DNA of 52,951 nt from Aalborgiella sp031424795 (GTDB taxonomy: Bacteria > Pseudomonadota > Gammaproteobacteria > Burkholderiales > Burkholderiaceae_C), in NCBI GenBank assembly GCA_031424795.1, contig JANPIC010000157.1:1-52951 (forward strand). The letters are read 5' to 3'. The translations under genes were made by a program, and so were the position numbers. The notes under the pieces were generated by a model. That model made no database searches, was not told the origin of the DNA, and worked only from the letters and a program-made list of their open reading frames with translations. The stretch's first letter is position 1, and every line of letters begins with the position of its first letter. This document shows positions 1-7,146 of the stretch, piece by piece.

Positions 1-164
1 GCTTGAAAATCGCGTAACGAACCGGTGTCCGTCGCTACCACGCGTAGCAACTGGCCGCTGGTCATGCTGGCGAGTGCTTTTTTGGCTTTCAGAATCGGCA
101 GCGGGCAGTTCAACCCGCGTGTGTCGAGTTCCACATCAATATTCAAATTCTTCAAATCGCTCAT
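1..164 (-). CDS. TusA/SirA-like sulfur carrier protein, 3' end cut by window edge
   Basis: The first 54 residues are present, starting at an ATG at 164 with AGGAAG just upstream. They read MSDLKNLNIDVELDTRGLNC followed by PLPILKAKKAL. The CPLP motif preceded by LDTRGLN is the signature of the TusA/SirA/YeeD family, small cytoplasmic proteins that carry persulfide sulfur on that cysteine for tRNA thiolation or related sulfur transfer. A full family member is about 75-80 residues, so roughly 20-25 lie outside the window. The gene sits 20 bp downstream of the desaturase on the same strand and could be cotranscribed with it. Which TusA paralogue it is cannot be told from this fragment. Confidence 0.85.
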   Translation of the reverse strand, partial: MSDLKNLNIDVELDTRGLNCPLPILKAKKALASMTSGQLLRVVATDTGSLRDFQ

Positions 165-184
165 GGTCTTGCTTCCTGAGCTTT

Positions 185-1399
185 TTATGCTTTTGCCGTG
201 CGCAGCATGATGGAAAACTCTTGCAAGGCTGCAATGCCGCTGGCCTCAGCGCGGTGACACCACGCGGCCAATTCCGTCGTTAAATGCTCGCGTGACATCG
301 ATGTATTGAGCCACAGCTGGCGTAGTTCTTCTCGCATGGCGATCATTTTGTCCAAAATGGGGTGTTCTGCACGAGCCAGTTCAATGTGCGGCAAGGCTGC
401 GGCTGGCACTTTGTCTGCATCACGGTGCAGCCAACGTTTGGCGGCGAGCAATGTCGTCATGTCAGCGCGTTTGGCTTTGAGCACGGCTAACTCGGCTTTA
501 CAAGCAAGGCGCATTTCTTTGGCGTAATTGGCCATCACCTCGTAGCGGTTGGCAATCAATGCTTCCAGCGTGTTTTCAGTGGCTAGAGCTTCAAATGTGC
601 CGCGTCGCAGTTTAGGAGGCGTCTTTTTAACCTTGGCCAAACCCAACGCTTGCATGAGGCTGATGTAGACCCAGCCCATGTCAAATTCATACTTTTTAAC
701 GGAGAATTTGGCAGATGTTGGGTAGGTGTGGTGGTTGTTGTGCAACTCTTCACCACCAATCAATATGCCCCAAGGTGTGATGTTGGTGCTGGCATCCGGC
801 GCTTCAAAATTGCGGTAGCCCCAGTAATGACCAATGCCATTGATGATGCCAGCGGCAGTGACTGGAATCCACAGCATTTGCACTGCCCAAGCTGTCAAAC
901 CTGCAGCACCAAACAGCGCCAAGTCGATAATCAACATCAACGCCACGCCTTGCCACGAAAAACGCGTGTAGATATTGCGCTCAACCCAGTCGCTCGGTGT
1001 GCCGTGGCCAAATTTAGCCAAGGTTTCTAAATTTTTAGATTCTGTGCGGTACAGTTCAGCGCCTTTCCAAAACACGGTTTCAATGCCGTGCGCGTGGGGG
1101 CTGTGCGGGTCGTCTTTGGTTTCGCACTTGGCGTGGTGTTTGCGGTGGATGGCCACCCACTCTTTGGTGACTTGACCCGTGGTTAACCACAGCCAAAAAC
1201 GGAAAAAGTGCGCGACTGAAGGATGTAAATCCATCGCTCGGTGCGCTTGGTGGCGGTGCAGGTAGATGGTGACGCTGGCAATGGTGATGTGTGTGACCAC
1301 CAAGGTGTAAGCAACGACTTGCCACCAAGCTAAATTCCAGATGCCATGACCCAGCCAATCTATCACTGCGTTCAAAACTGCCCAATCAGGTAAAAGCAT
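185..1399 (-). CDS. membrane fatty acid (acyl-CoA) desaturase
   Basis: A 404-residue protein of the membrane di-iron fatty acid desaturase family (delta-9 type), which introduces a cis double bond into acyl chains at the cytoplasmic membrane. The three histidine clusters that bind the two irons are visible: HRHQAH at about residues 48-53, HRKHH at about 85-89, and ELHNNHH at about 218-224. Hydrophobic segments lie between them (around residues 20-45, 60-75 and 150-190). The part after about residue 270 is a soluble, Arg/Lys/Glu-rich tail without recognised motifs, making the protein somewhat longer than a minimal desaturase. The start ATG at 1399 follows AAAGGA at a good distance. Substrate and regiochemistry are inferred from the family only. 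Confidence 0.88.
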   Translation of the reverse strand: MLLPDWAVLNAVIDWLGHGIWNLAWWQVVAYTLVVTHITIASVTIYLHRHQAHRAMDLHPSVAHFFRFWLWLTTGQVTKEWVAIHRKHHAKCETKDDPHSPHAHGIETVFWKGAELYRTESKNLETLAKFGHGTPSDWVERNIYTRFSWQGVALMLIIDLALFGAAGLTAWAVQMLWIPVTAAGIINGIGHYWGYRNFEAPDASTNITPWGILIGGEELHNNHHTYPTSAKFSVKKYEFDMGWVYISLMQALGLAKVKKTPPKLRRGTFEALATENTLEALIANRYEVMANYAKEMRLACKAELAVLKAKRADMTTLLAAKRWLHRDADKVPAAALPHIELARAEHPILDKMIAMREELRQLWLNTSMSREHLTTELAAWCHRAEASGIAALQEFSIMLRTAKA

Positions 1400-1459
1400 T
1401 TATAAATCCTTTAAATTCCGCTAAATCGGTATTTATTTTAGCTAAATATCGTTAAAAGT

Positions 1460-2755
1460 TCACTTCTTCTGCCAAATTGCAGCAAAAAACCCATCTGTGT
1501 GATGAATATGCGGCCACAAACGCAGGTATTCAAGCCCTGTGCTGCCCTCTAAGCCTGTACCCGAGCACAATGAAGCTGCGTTTTCAACCTTCAGTTGCGT
1601 CAGCACATCGCCCACTTGCCGCATTTCAAATTCAGGGTTGGCTGCAGAAAACTGCTGAGCAATGGTCTCGTTTTCATCTTTCAGCAAGCTGCAGGTGGCA
1701 TAAACCAAGCGCCCACCAGACTTCACCAAGCGAGCTGCACTTTGTAAAATAGCGGCTTGCAGGGTCGCCATCTCTTCAATAGTTTTAGGTGTTTGGCGCC
1801 ATTTGAGGGCAGGGTTACGACGCAGTGTGCCTAAACCTGAGCAAGGCGCATCTACCAAAACCCGGTCCATTTTCCCCGCCAAGCGCTTGATACGCTCGTC
1901 CCGCTCGTGCGCAATCGCGACGGGATGAATATTTGACAGCGAGCTGCGCGCCAAGCGCGGCTTTAAGCCCTCCAAGCGGTGCGCAGAGGTGTCAAAAGCG
2001 TACAAACGACCTGTGTTGCGCATGGACGCACCCAAAGCCAGCGTTTTACCGCCTGCGCCGGCGCAAAAGTCGGCGACCATTTCGCCGCGCTTGGCATCCA
2101 CCAACAGCGCCAGCAGCTGCGAGCCTTCGTCCTGCACTTCAATAGCACCCCGTTTGTAAACACTCAAATTACGCAGCTGTGCTTTGTCTGAAACACGCAG
2201 ACCCCATGGCGAGAACGGCGTAGGTTCAGACGAAATGGCGACTTTGGCGAGTTCTTTGGCCACATCGTCGCGTTTTTCATTGAGCATGTTGACGCGTAAA
2301 TCCAAGCCTGGGTTGATGCTCAAAGAGTCAACGTATTGCCAAAAACCTGCGCCTTTCTTGTCGGCTAACTGCGCTTTGAGCGGCTCTACCAGCCATTCAG
2401 GCAGGTTGTGGCGATGTCGATCTAGCAATTCGTCGGTTTTGACGCTGTCGATTTTTTTGATCCAAGCCAATTCCTGCTCGTTGATCGCACCTTCTAAAAA
2501 GGCACGCGGTGCGGCAAAACCTAAAATTGCCAAACGACGCTCCTTCCCACCGCTGCCAGAGGGGGCAAAGTGGTCGTAACGCAGCTTGTTGCGCAGCACG
2601 TTGTAAACAGTGTCGGTCAGTGTGGCGCGTTCTCGTGGGCCAAAATTACGGTGATCGCGGAAAAACTTGGCGACGATAGCGTCGGTCGGGTGGTCAAATT
2701 TGAGGGTCAACCGAACAAGTTCGGTGCAGGCTTCTAAGATTATTTGTGGATGCAT
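1460..2755 (-). CDS. RsmB/Sun-type 16S rRNA m5C methyltransferase
   Basis: A SAM-dependent RNA cytosine-C5 methyltransferase of the NOL1/NOP2/Sun (RsmB) family, acting in the cytoplasm on rRNA. The SAM-binding motif DFCAGAGGKTLALG, the catalytic motif IV DAPCSGLG and the motif VI cysteine in YATCSLL are all visible in the C-terminal half. The N-terminal part resembles the NusB-like RNA-binding region. The frame is open to 2806, but the start MHPQIILEAC at 2755 is preferred because AGGGG lies just upstream and the extra 17 residues look unlike the family. Product length is 431 residues, normal for RsmB-like proteins. It is divergent from the DUF1653 gene. The exact target base (C967 in E. coli RsmB) is inferred. 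Confidence 0.88.
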   Translation of the reverse strand: MHPQIILEACTELVRLTLKFDHPTDAIVAKFFRDHRNFGPRERATLTDTVYNVLRNKLRYDHFAPSGSGGKERRLAILGFAAPRAFLEGAINEQELAWIKKIDSVKTDELLDRHRHNLPEWLVEPLKAQLADKKGAGFWQYVDSLSINPGLDLRVNMLNEKRDDVAKELAKVAISSEPTPFSPWGLRVSDKAQLRNLSVYKRGAIEVQDEGSQLLALLVDAKRGEMVADFCAGAGGKTLALGASMRNTGRLYAFDTSAHRLEGLKPRLARSSLSNIHPVAIAHERDERIKRLAGKMDRVLVDAPCSGLGTLRRNPALKWRQTPKTIEEMATLQAAILQSAARLVKSGGRLVYATCSLLKDENETIAQQFSAANPEFEMRQVGDVLTQLKVENAASLCSGTGLEGSTGLEYLRLWPHIHHTDGFFAAIWQKK

Positions 2756-2846
2756 AGCCCCTATTTTCCCACGCTTCCATGTTTCCCCCATACTTAATCC
2801 CCACAAAGCAAAGAAACTTGGGCATCGATTCCCCTATAGTTGCGGG

Positions 2847-3125
2847 ATGACTGCCCCAAATTTCGTCCCTCATTCAGATCCTGCCGAGGTCTTGCCACCC
2901 TTAATCGTCACAAAACCTGGCTTTTACCGCCATTACAAGGGTGGCGAATACGAGGTCGTCGGCACCGTGCGCCATTCTGAAGACTTGCAACCCATGACGT
3001 TGTACCGCGCTTTGTACGGTGAGCACGGCCTGTGGGTGCGCCCAGCGGCCATGTTCAACGAAATGGTGGTTATTGACGGCGTTTTGCAGCCAAGATTTAC
3101 CTTTTTAGGCGATAAAAGCGCTTAA
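2847..3125 (+). CDS. DUF1653 domain protein
   Basis: A 92-residue protein with the DUF1653 pattern PGFYRHYKGGEYEVVGTVRH, then ALYGEHGLWVRPAAMF and a C-terminal RFTFLG. Family members are small and cytoplasmic and their biochemical role is not established. The open frame extends upstream to 2667, but that part overlaps the methyltransferase gene antisense and lacks family similarity, so the ATG at 2847 (MTAPNF) is used. It is transcribed divergently from the rRNA methyltransferase gene. A palindromic element follows 11 bp after its stop and could end transcription. Confidence 0.8.
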   Translation: MTAPNFVPHSDPAEVLPPLIVTKPGFYRHYKGGEYEVVGTVRHSEDLQPMTLYRALYGEHGLWVRPAAMFNEMVVIDGVLQPRFTFLGDKSA

Positions 3126-3136
3126 AAAGGCTAAAT

Positions 3137-3201
3137 AGGCAATAAATACGACTCTAGCCGGCGTATTTATTGCCTAAGCAGCTATTGAATTAATAGCAAA
3201 T
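3137..3201 (+). repeat. palindromic dispersed element, copy 1 (intergenic, complete)
   Basis: Two adjacent hairpins. AGGCAATAAATACG (3137-3150) pairs perfectly with CGTATTTATTGCCT (3162-3175) across an 11-nt loop that holds CTAGCCGG, and GCTATT (3181-3186) pairs with AATAGC (3192-3197). This is the clearest copy of an element found repeatedly in this window. It lies between two convergent genes, where it may also act as a transcription barrier. Confidence 0.9.
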
Positions 3202-3226
3202 TAAAAACCGAAGTAAATGTGACGAT

Positions 3227-4102
3227 TTACATCGCGTAGTGGTTTGCCGCTGCTGGGCTGGCAGGGTTGATGGTAGGCAAACGAACCTCTGCGCCTTGTA
3301 CTGTTTGGATAGTTTGAATCGGCAAAATCGCAGGTGCTGCGACCAAAGTCGACGTAGATGCCGCCATCAAAGGCATCTCTATCGGCATGGACAGCGGTTT
3401 GCGTGGAATATCCAACGTGATGTCGGGGTGGTGCGTCAACGCAGCGAAGTTCAAAAGTGGGTGATTAACGGCTGACCATTTTTCAAACGCAGTTTTCACG
3501 TTGAACGACATCACACGGTGCGGCAAATTGTTGGCGTGTGCGAGCGGTACAAAGCCTTGGCCAGGCACCACATCCTCAAACAGCATGCGCTGGTACATGC
3601 GATCCACCGGTGCACGGCCTGCAATCACCATCCACTCCACGCCGATTTGCTGGCAATACATGTAAAAAGCTTTGAACAAAGCCGTTGTCACCAAACGGCC
3701 ACCCACTTGATTTGTAACGCCCAAACGCGTCGCTTCTGCCATCGGCAGCTCTTTGAGCCATTGGGGTAGATTGATAGATTGTTCCAAGCACAGTGGTTTG
3801 TAAGCATTGGTTTGAATGCGCATGGTGCCCACGGGTGAACCATCCTCTTTAGACTCCGCCAACAGCACCACCGTGCCCTTTTCGAAATCAGCCGCTTCGG
3901 GTTTGACCAATGATTTGGCAAAGTCAGGCAAATGGCGGTCGTAGGCGGCTTGGCGAATCAACACGGCTTTGTCTAATTCGGCTTGCGTACGCACGATTTT
4001 GAGCGTGAAGGGCAGCGCCTCTTCAGTTCTGACTTTGCTTGTGATTGCAGCTCGTGTTTGGATGTGGCTTGATTGGAGCGAAGCAGTGTTGGCATGAAAC
4101 AT
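3227..4102 (-). CDS. FeeM-like N-acyl amino acid synthase domain protein
   Basis: A 291-residue protein. Residues about 30-230 resemble the FeeM catalytic core, a GNAT-fold domain related to LuxI autoinducer synthases: VRTQAELDKAVLIRQAAYDRH at the start, a central EATRLGV segment, and FKAFYMYCQQIGVEWMVIAG followed by YQRMLFEDV. Family enzymes move an acyl chain from acyl-ACP to an amino acid, giving long-chain N-acyl amino acids. Both flanks (residues 1-29 and about 235-291, rich in Pro, Ile and Thr) are low in complexity. It stands alone, convergent with the DUF1653 gene, with no LuxR-type regulator next to it. The start ATG at 4102 has an AGG about 10 nt upstream. Function in this organism is inferred from the fold. 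Confidence 0.7.
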   Translation of the reverse strand: MFHANTASLQSSHIQTRAAITSKVRTEEALPFTLKIVRTQAELDKAVLIRQAAYDRHLPDFAKSLVKPEAADFEKGTVVLLAESKEDGSPVGTMRIQTNAYKPLCLEQSINLPQWLKELPMAEATRLGVTNQVGGRLVTTALFKAFYMYCQQIGVEWMVIAGRAPVDRMYQRMLFEDVVPGQGFVPLAHANNLPHRVMSFNVKTAFEKWSAVNHPLLNFAALTHHPDITLDIPRKPLSMPIEMPLMAASTSTLVAAPAILPIQTIQTVQGAEVRLPTINPASPAAANHYAM

Positions 4103-4174
4103 TTTGAATTACCTGTTGCAAATTTAAAGGTGTCCCATCAGCGAATCTGATGAACATCAATAAATTATGTAACC

Positions 4175-4408
4175 GTGACTCAAAAAGTACCTAAGGCGAA
4201 GATCAATCTAAACAACAAGAAATGCAAGGGAATTGTAAGAATTGGTAAAAATGATAGCAAACATGACAAATTTGCTAAAGCTGAGCTTAAGAGTGTGCTA
4301 GCACATGAAGGCATTCTTAGTACCGGTGAATACTTAAGTTGCAATATGTCAAAGCCGAATCAAACCAATCTGGGTAATATTCCCCAAATGAAAAAAGACT
4401 TTTTTTAA
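4175..4408 (+). CDS. hypothetical 77-residue lysine-rich protein (doubtful)
   Basis: An isolated open frame with a GTG start and no clear ribosome binding site. The product is rich in Lys and Asn and has no signal peptide or membrane segment. I do not recognise it. It lies in the 398-bp space between the FeeM-like gene and purN. It could be a real small gene, a relic, or chance coding in A+T-rich DNA. Confidence 0.3.
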   Translation: MTQKVPKAKINLNNKKCKGIVRIGKNDSKHDKFAKAELKSVLAHEGILSTGEYLSCNMSKPNQTNLGNIPQMKKDFF

Positions 4409-4414
4409 ACCATT

Positions 4415-4437
4415 TTTGCTATATAAAAAATAGCAAA
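4415..4437 (+). repeat. half copy of the dispersed element (small hairpin only)
   Basis: TTTGCTAT (4415-4422) and ATAGCAAA (4430-4437) form an 8-bp inverted repeat matching the minor hairpin of the dispersed element. The CCGGCTAG core is missing here. Confidence 0.5.
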
Positions 4438-4453
4438 TGTTACTTTCTAATTT

Positions 4454-4490
4454 TCAATCATTAAACAAAGGCTTTTTGTTTAATGATTGA
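4454..4490. repeat. perfect 16-bp inverted repeat downstream of purN
   Basis: TCAATCATTAAACAAA (4454-4469) is perfectly complementary to 4475-4490 across a 5-nt loop. It lies 10 bp after the purN stop codon. Neither strand has a following T-run, so a standard intrinsic terminator is not proven. An RNA-stabilising or weak termination hairpin is possible. Confidence 0.75.
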
Positions 4491-4500
4491 CTCGATTTGA

Positions 4501-5082
4501 TCAACCAAGCTTGATGAAATCTGCAACTGCTTGCGGGTAAATCAAATGCTCTTGTGTCAAAACACGCGCGGCCAAACTTGCTTCTGTGTCATCATTCAGA
4601 ATGGGTACCACAGCCTGCGCCAAAATGGGTCCCACATCTAGTTCTGCTGTGACTTGGTGCACCGTTGCACCCGCAAACTTGCAGCCGGCGTCAATCGCAC
4701 GCTGGTGGGTGTGCAAGCCTGTGAAAGCGGGCAGCAAAGAAGGGTGAATGTTGATCAATCGGCCGGTGTAGTGCGTCACAAAACCGGGGGTCAAAATACG
4801 CATAAAACCAGCCAATACCACCAAGCTCGGTGCGTGCGTGTCTATCTGCTGCATCAGCGCTTGGTCAAACGCTTCGCGCGAGTCAAAGGCTTTATGGTTA
4901 ATGCTGGCGGTGTCAATCCCCTGTTTTTTCGCCCACAACAAGCCCGCAGCGTCTGCACGGTTGCTAATCACAGCCGCCACGCGAGCGTTCAAGCTTGTTG
5001 CCCAATCTTGACTTTTTGCAGTTTTAACGATGGCAGCCATGTTAGAGCCGCCGCCAGAGATCAAAATAACGATATTCTTCAT
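4501..5082 (-). CDS. purN: phosphoribosylglycinamide formyltransferase
   Basis: A 193-residue GAR transformylase. It transfers a formyl group from 10-formyltetrahydrofolate to glycinamide ribonucleotide, the third step of de novo purine synthesis, in the cytoplasm. The N-terminal phosphate-binding stretch ILISGGGSNM, the core GFMRILTPGFV, the catalytic INIHPSLLPAF (Asn and His) and the HQVTAELDVGPI segment with the catalytic Asp are all present. The frame is open to 5196, but MKNIVILISGGG at 5082 matches the family start. It is divergent from yceH, 30 bp away. Confidence 0.93.
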   Translation of the reverse strand: MKNIVILISGGGSNMAAIVKTAKSQDWATSLNARVAAVISNRADAAGLLWAKKQGIDTASINHKAFDSREAFDQALMQQIDTHAPSLVVLAGFMRILTPGFVTHYTGRLINIHPSLLPAFTGLHTHQRAIDAGCKFAGATVHQVTAELDVGPILAQAVVPILNDDTEASLAARVLTQEHLIYPQAVADFIKLG

Positions 5083-5112
5083 GGTCTTGTTTAATTTATT
5101 GGGATTATCGCT

Positions 5113-5850
5113 TTGGAAAACATCATTGACGCTACAAGTGCGAAAACTGGCGCAAAAACAGTCGCTACAAATCTGCCAGATTTGAGCGCCATACAAGCAC
5201 GCGTTTTAGGCACGTTGATGGAAAAAGCCCGCACCGTGCCAGACAGTTACCCGCTGACACTCAATTCTTTGGTTTTAGGTTGCAATCAAAAAAGTAGCCG
5301 TTTTCCAAGCATGGAATTAACTGAAGCCGATGTATTTAATGCCTTGACAGCTATGAAATTAATAGCAAATGAAACGCAACAACCTTTGGTTAGAGAGGTG
5401 AGCGGCAGCAGGAGTACGCGCTTTGAGCATAACTTTCAGCGGGCTGTGGGTGTGCCTGAGCAATCAGCCGTTATTTTGGGCTTGCTGATGCTGCGTGGTC
5501 CGCAGACAGCGGGAGAATTACGCATCAACACCGAACGATGGTACAAATTCAGCGATATTTCGTCGGTTGAAGGATTTTTGGAAGAACTGCAAGACCGATC
5601 CTTTGACAAAGGCGGGGCGCTGGTGCAAAAACTGCCGCGAGCACCTGGTGCGAGGGAGCAGCGTTGGGTGCATTTGCTGTGCGGTCCTGTAGATTTGGCG
5701 TTGTTGGCGACGGAAAACGAGGCGCAAGAACTAGCGGCTAACGAAGGTTCAGCCATTCATCAACGCATCAGCACTTTGGAGCAAGAGGTGGCACATTTGC
5801 GTCGCATCGTCGAAAACCTGAGCAAAGAGTTGGGTCTGTCTCAGTTATGA
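5113..5850 (+). CDS. YceH family (DUF480) protein
   Basis: A 245-residue protein of the YceH/DUF480 family, built of two winged-helix domains. Typical motifs are RVLGTLMEKARTVPDSYPLTLNSL near residue 30, CNQKSSR, and LRGPQTAGELR at about 130. A C-terminal coiled coil follows (about 215-245). The family role is not established; DNA binding is inferred from the fold. The start appears to be TTG at 5113, since no ATG lies upstream of the conserved domain. Residues 79-88 (TAMKLIANET) come from a stretch (5349-5371) that matches half of the dispersed palindromic element in the same frame as in rseB. Confidence 0.85.
   Translation: MENIIDATSAKTGAKTVATNLPDLSAIQARVLGTLMEKARTVPDSYPLTLNSLVLGCNQKSSRFPSMELTEADVFNALTAMKLIANETQQPLVREVSGSRSTRFEHNFQRAVGVPEQSAVILGLLMLRGPQTAGELRINTERWYKFSDISSVEGFLEELQDRSFDKGGALVQKLPRAPGAREQRWVHLLCGPVDLALLATENEAQELAANEGSAIHQRISTLEQEVAHLRRIVENLSKELGLSQL
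5349..5371 (+). repeat. half copy of dispersed element inside yceH
   Basis: The stretch CAGCTATGAAATTAATAGC followed by AAAT matches the second hairpin of the element (CAGCTATT...AATAGCAAA). It is read as TAMKLIAN, parallel to TAINSIAN in rseB. The CCGGCGTATT part is missing, so this is weaker than the complete copies. Confidence 0.5.
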
Positions 5851-5921
5851 CAGTTATAAAAGCACGGTCGTGCTAGATTCAATGCCAATTTGATTTTTAG
5901 TATTATTTGGAGAAAGCAAAC

Positions 5922-7112
5922 ATGGATTTAGCATTCACGTCTGAAGAGCAGCAGTTTCGCGAAGATATCCGGTCCTGGGTGCGCGACAACCTGCCAAGCG
6001 AGATCTCACACAAGGTCTTCAACTCATTGCATTTGACCCGTGATGACATGCAAAACTGGGCCAAGATTTTGGGCAAAAAAGGTTGGCTGGGTCACGGCTG
6101 GCCCAAAGAGTTCGGCGGCCCGGGCTGGAACGCGGTCCAAAAGCACCTGTTTGAAGAAGAATGCGCGCTGGCCGGTGCGCCCCGCGTCATTCCTTTCGGC
6201 CCCGTCATGGTGGCGCCCGTCATCATGGCGTTTGGCAATGCCAAACAGCAGCAGCAGCATCTGCCCGGCATCGCCAGTGGTGAGGTATGGTGGAGCCAGG
6301 GTTACAGCGAGCCGGGTTCCGGTTCAGACCTGGCTTCGGTCAAGTGTAAAGCTGAGCTAGTCAAAGGAGTAGGGGGCGACAAGTACATTGTCAACGGTCA
6401 AAAAACCTGGACGACGCTGGGCCAGTACGGTGAGTGGATTTTCTGCCTGGTGCGCACCAGCAACGAAGGCAAACCACAAACCGGCATCAGTTTTTTGCTG
6501 ATCGACATGAAGTCCAAAGGCGTCACCGTGCGCCCCATCAAACTGCTGGATGGCGAGTGCGAGGTCAACGAGGTCTGGTTCGACAACGTCGAAGTCCCGG
6601 CCGAGAACCTGATCGGTGAAGAAAACAAGGGTTGGACCTACGCCAAGCACCTGCTCAGCCACGAGCGCACCAACATCGCCGACGTGAACCGCTCCAAACG
6701 CGAGTTGGAGCGCCTGAAACGCATCGCCAAAGCCGAAGGCGTGTGGGATGACATTCGATTCAGAGATGAAATCGCCAAACTGGAAGTGGACGTGGTGGCG
6801 CTGGAGATGATGGTGCTGCGGGTGTTGAGTGCCGAGAAATCGGGCAAAAACTCCCTCGACGTGGCGGGTTTGCTGAAAATCCGGGGCAGCGAAATCCAGC
6901 AGCGCTATTCCGAGCTGATGATGCTGGCCGCCGGCCCCTACGCGCTGCCGCTGATCAAAGAGGCGATGGAGGCCGGCTGGCAGGGCGACCATGTCGGTGC
7001 TGCGCATTGTGCCCCGCTGGCGAGCACCTACTTCAACATGCGCAAAACCACCATCTACGGTGGCTCCAACGAGGTACAGCGCAACATTGTGTCGCAAACG
7101 GTTCTCGGCTAA
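5922..7112 (+). CDS. acyl-CoA dehydrogenase (first of a pair)
   Basis: A 396-residue FAD-dependent acyl-CoA dehydrogenase that oxidises an acyl-CoA to the 2,3-enoyl-CoA and passes electrons to electron-transfer flavoprotein. It begins MDLAFTSEEQQFREDIRSWV. The FAD/substrate motif WWSQGYSEPGSGSDLAS lies near residue 125, NGQKTWTTLGQYGEWIF near 155, and the C-terminal YGGSNEVQRNIV signature near 380. The ATG at 5922 with GGAGAAAG upstream is preferred over a TTG 15 bp earlier. The gene is richer in G+C than its neighbours. It is followed 34 bp later by a second dehydrogenase, suggesting a two-subunit enzyme. The substrate is unknown. Confidence 0.9.
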   Translation: MDLAFTSEEQQFREDIRSWVRDNLPSEISHKVFNSLHLTRDDMQNWAKILGKKGWLGHGWPKEFGGPGWNAVQKHLFEEECALAGAPRVIPFGPVMVAPVIMAFGNAKQQQQHLPGIASGEVWWSQGYSEPGSGSDLASVKCKAELVKGVGGDKYIVNGQKTWTTLGQYGEWIFCLVRTSNEGKPQTGISFLLIDMKSKGVTVRPIKLLDGECEVNEVWFDNVEVPAENLIGEENKGWTYAKHLLSHERTNIADVNRSKRELERLKRIAKAEGVWDDIRFRDEIAKLEVDVVALEMMVLRVLSAEKSGKNSLDVAGLLKIRGSEIQQRYSELMMLAAGPYALPLIKEAMEAGWQGDHVGAAHCAPLASTYFNMRKTTIYGGSNEVQRNIVSQTVLG

Positions 7113-7146
7113 ACGGCCACAGATCATAGATATTAGGACTTACATC

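Noticed and set aside
6357..7127. A 256-codon open frame on the minus strand
   Set aside because: It is antisense to a well-recognised acyl-CoA dehydrogenase in G+C-rich DNA, where long opposite-strand frames are expected; its translation is His/Gln-rich with no family pattern.
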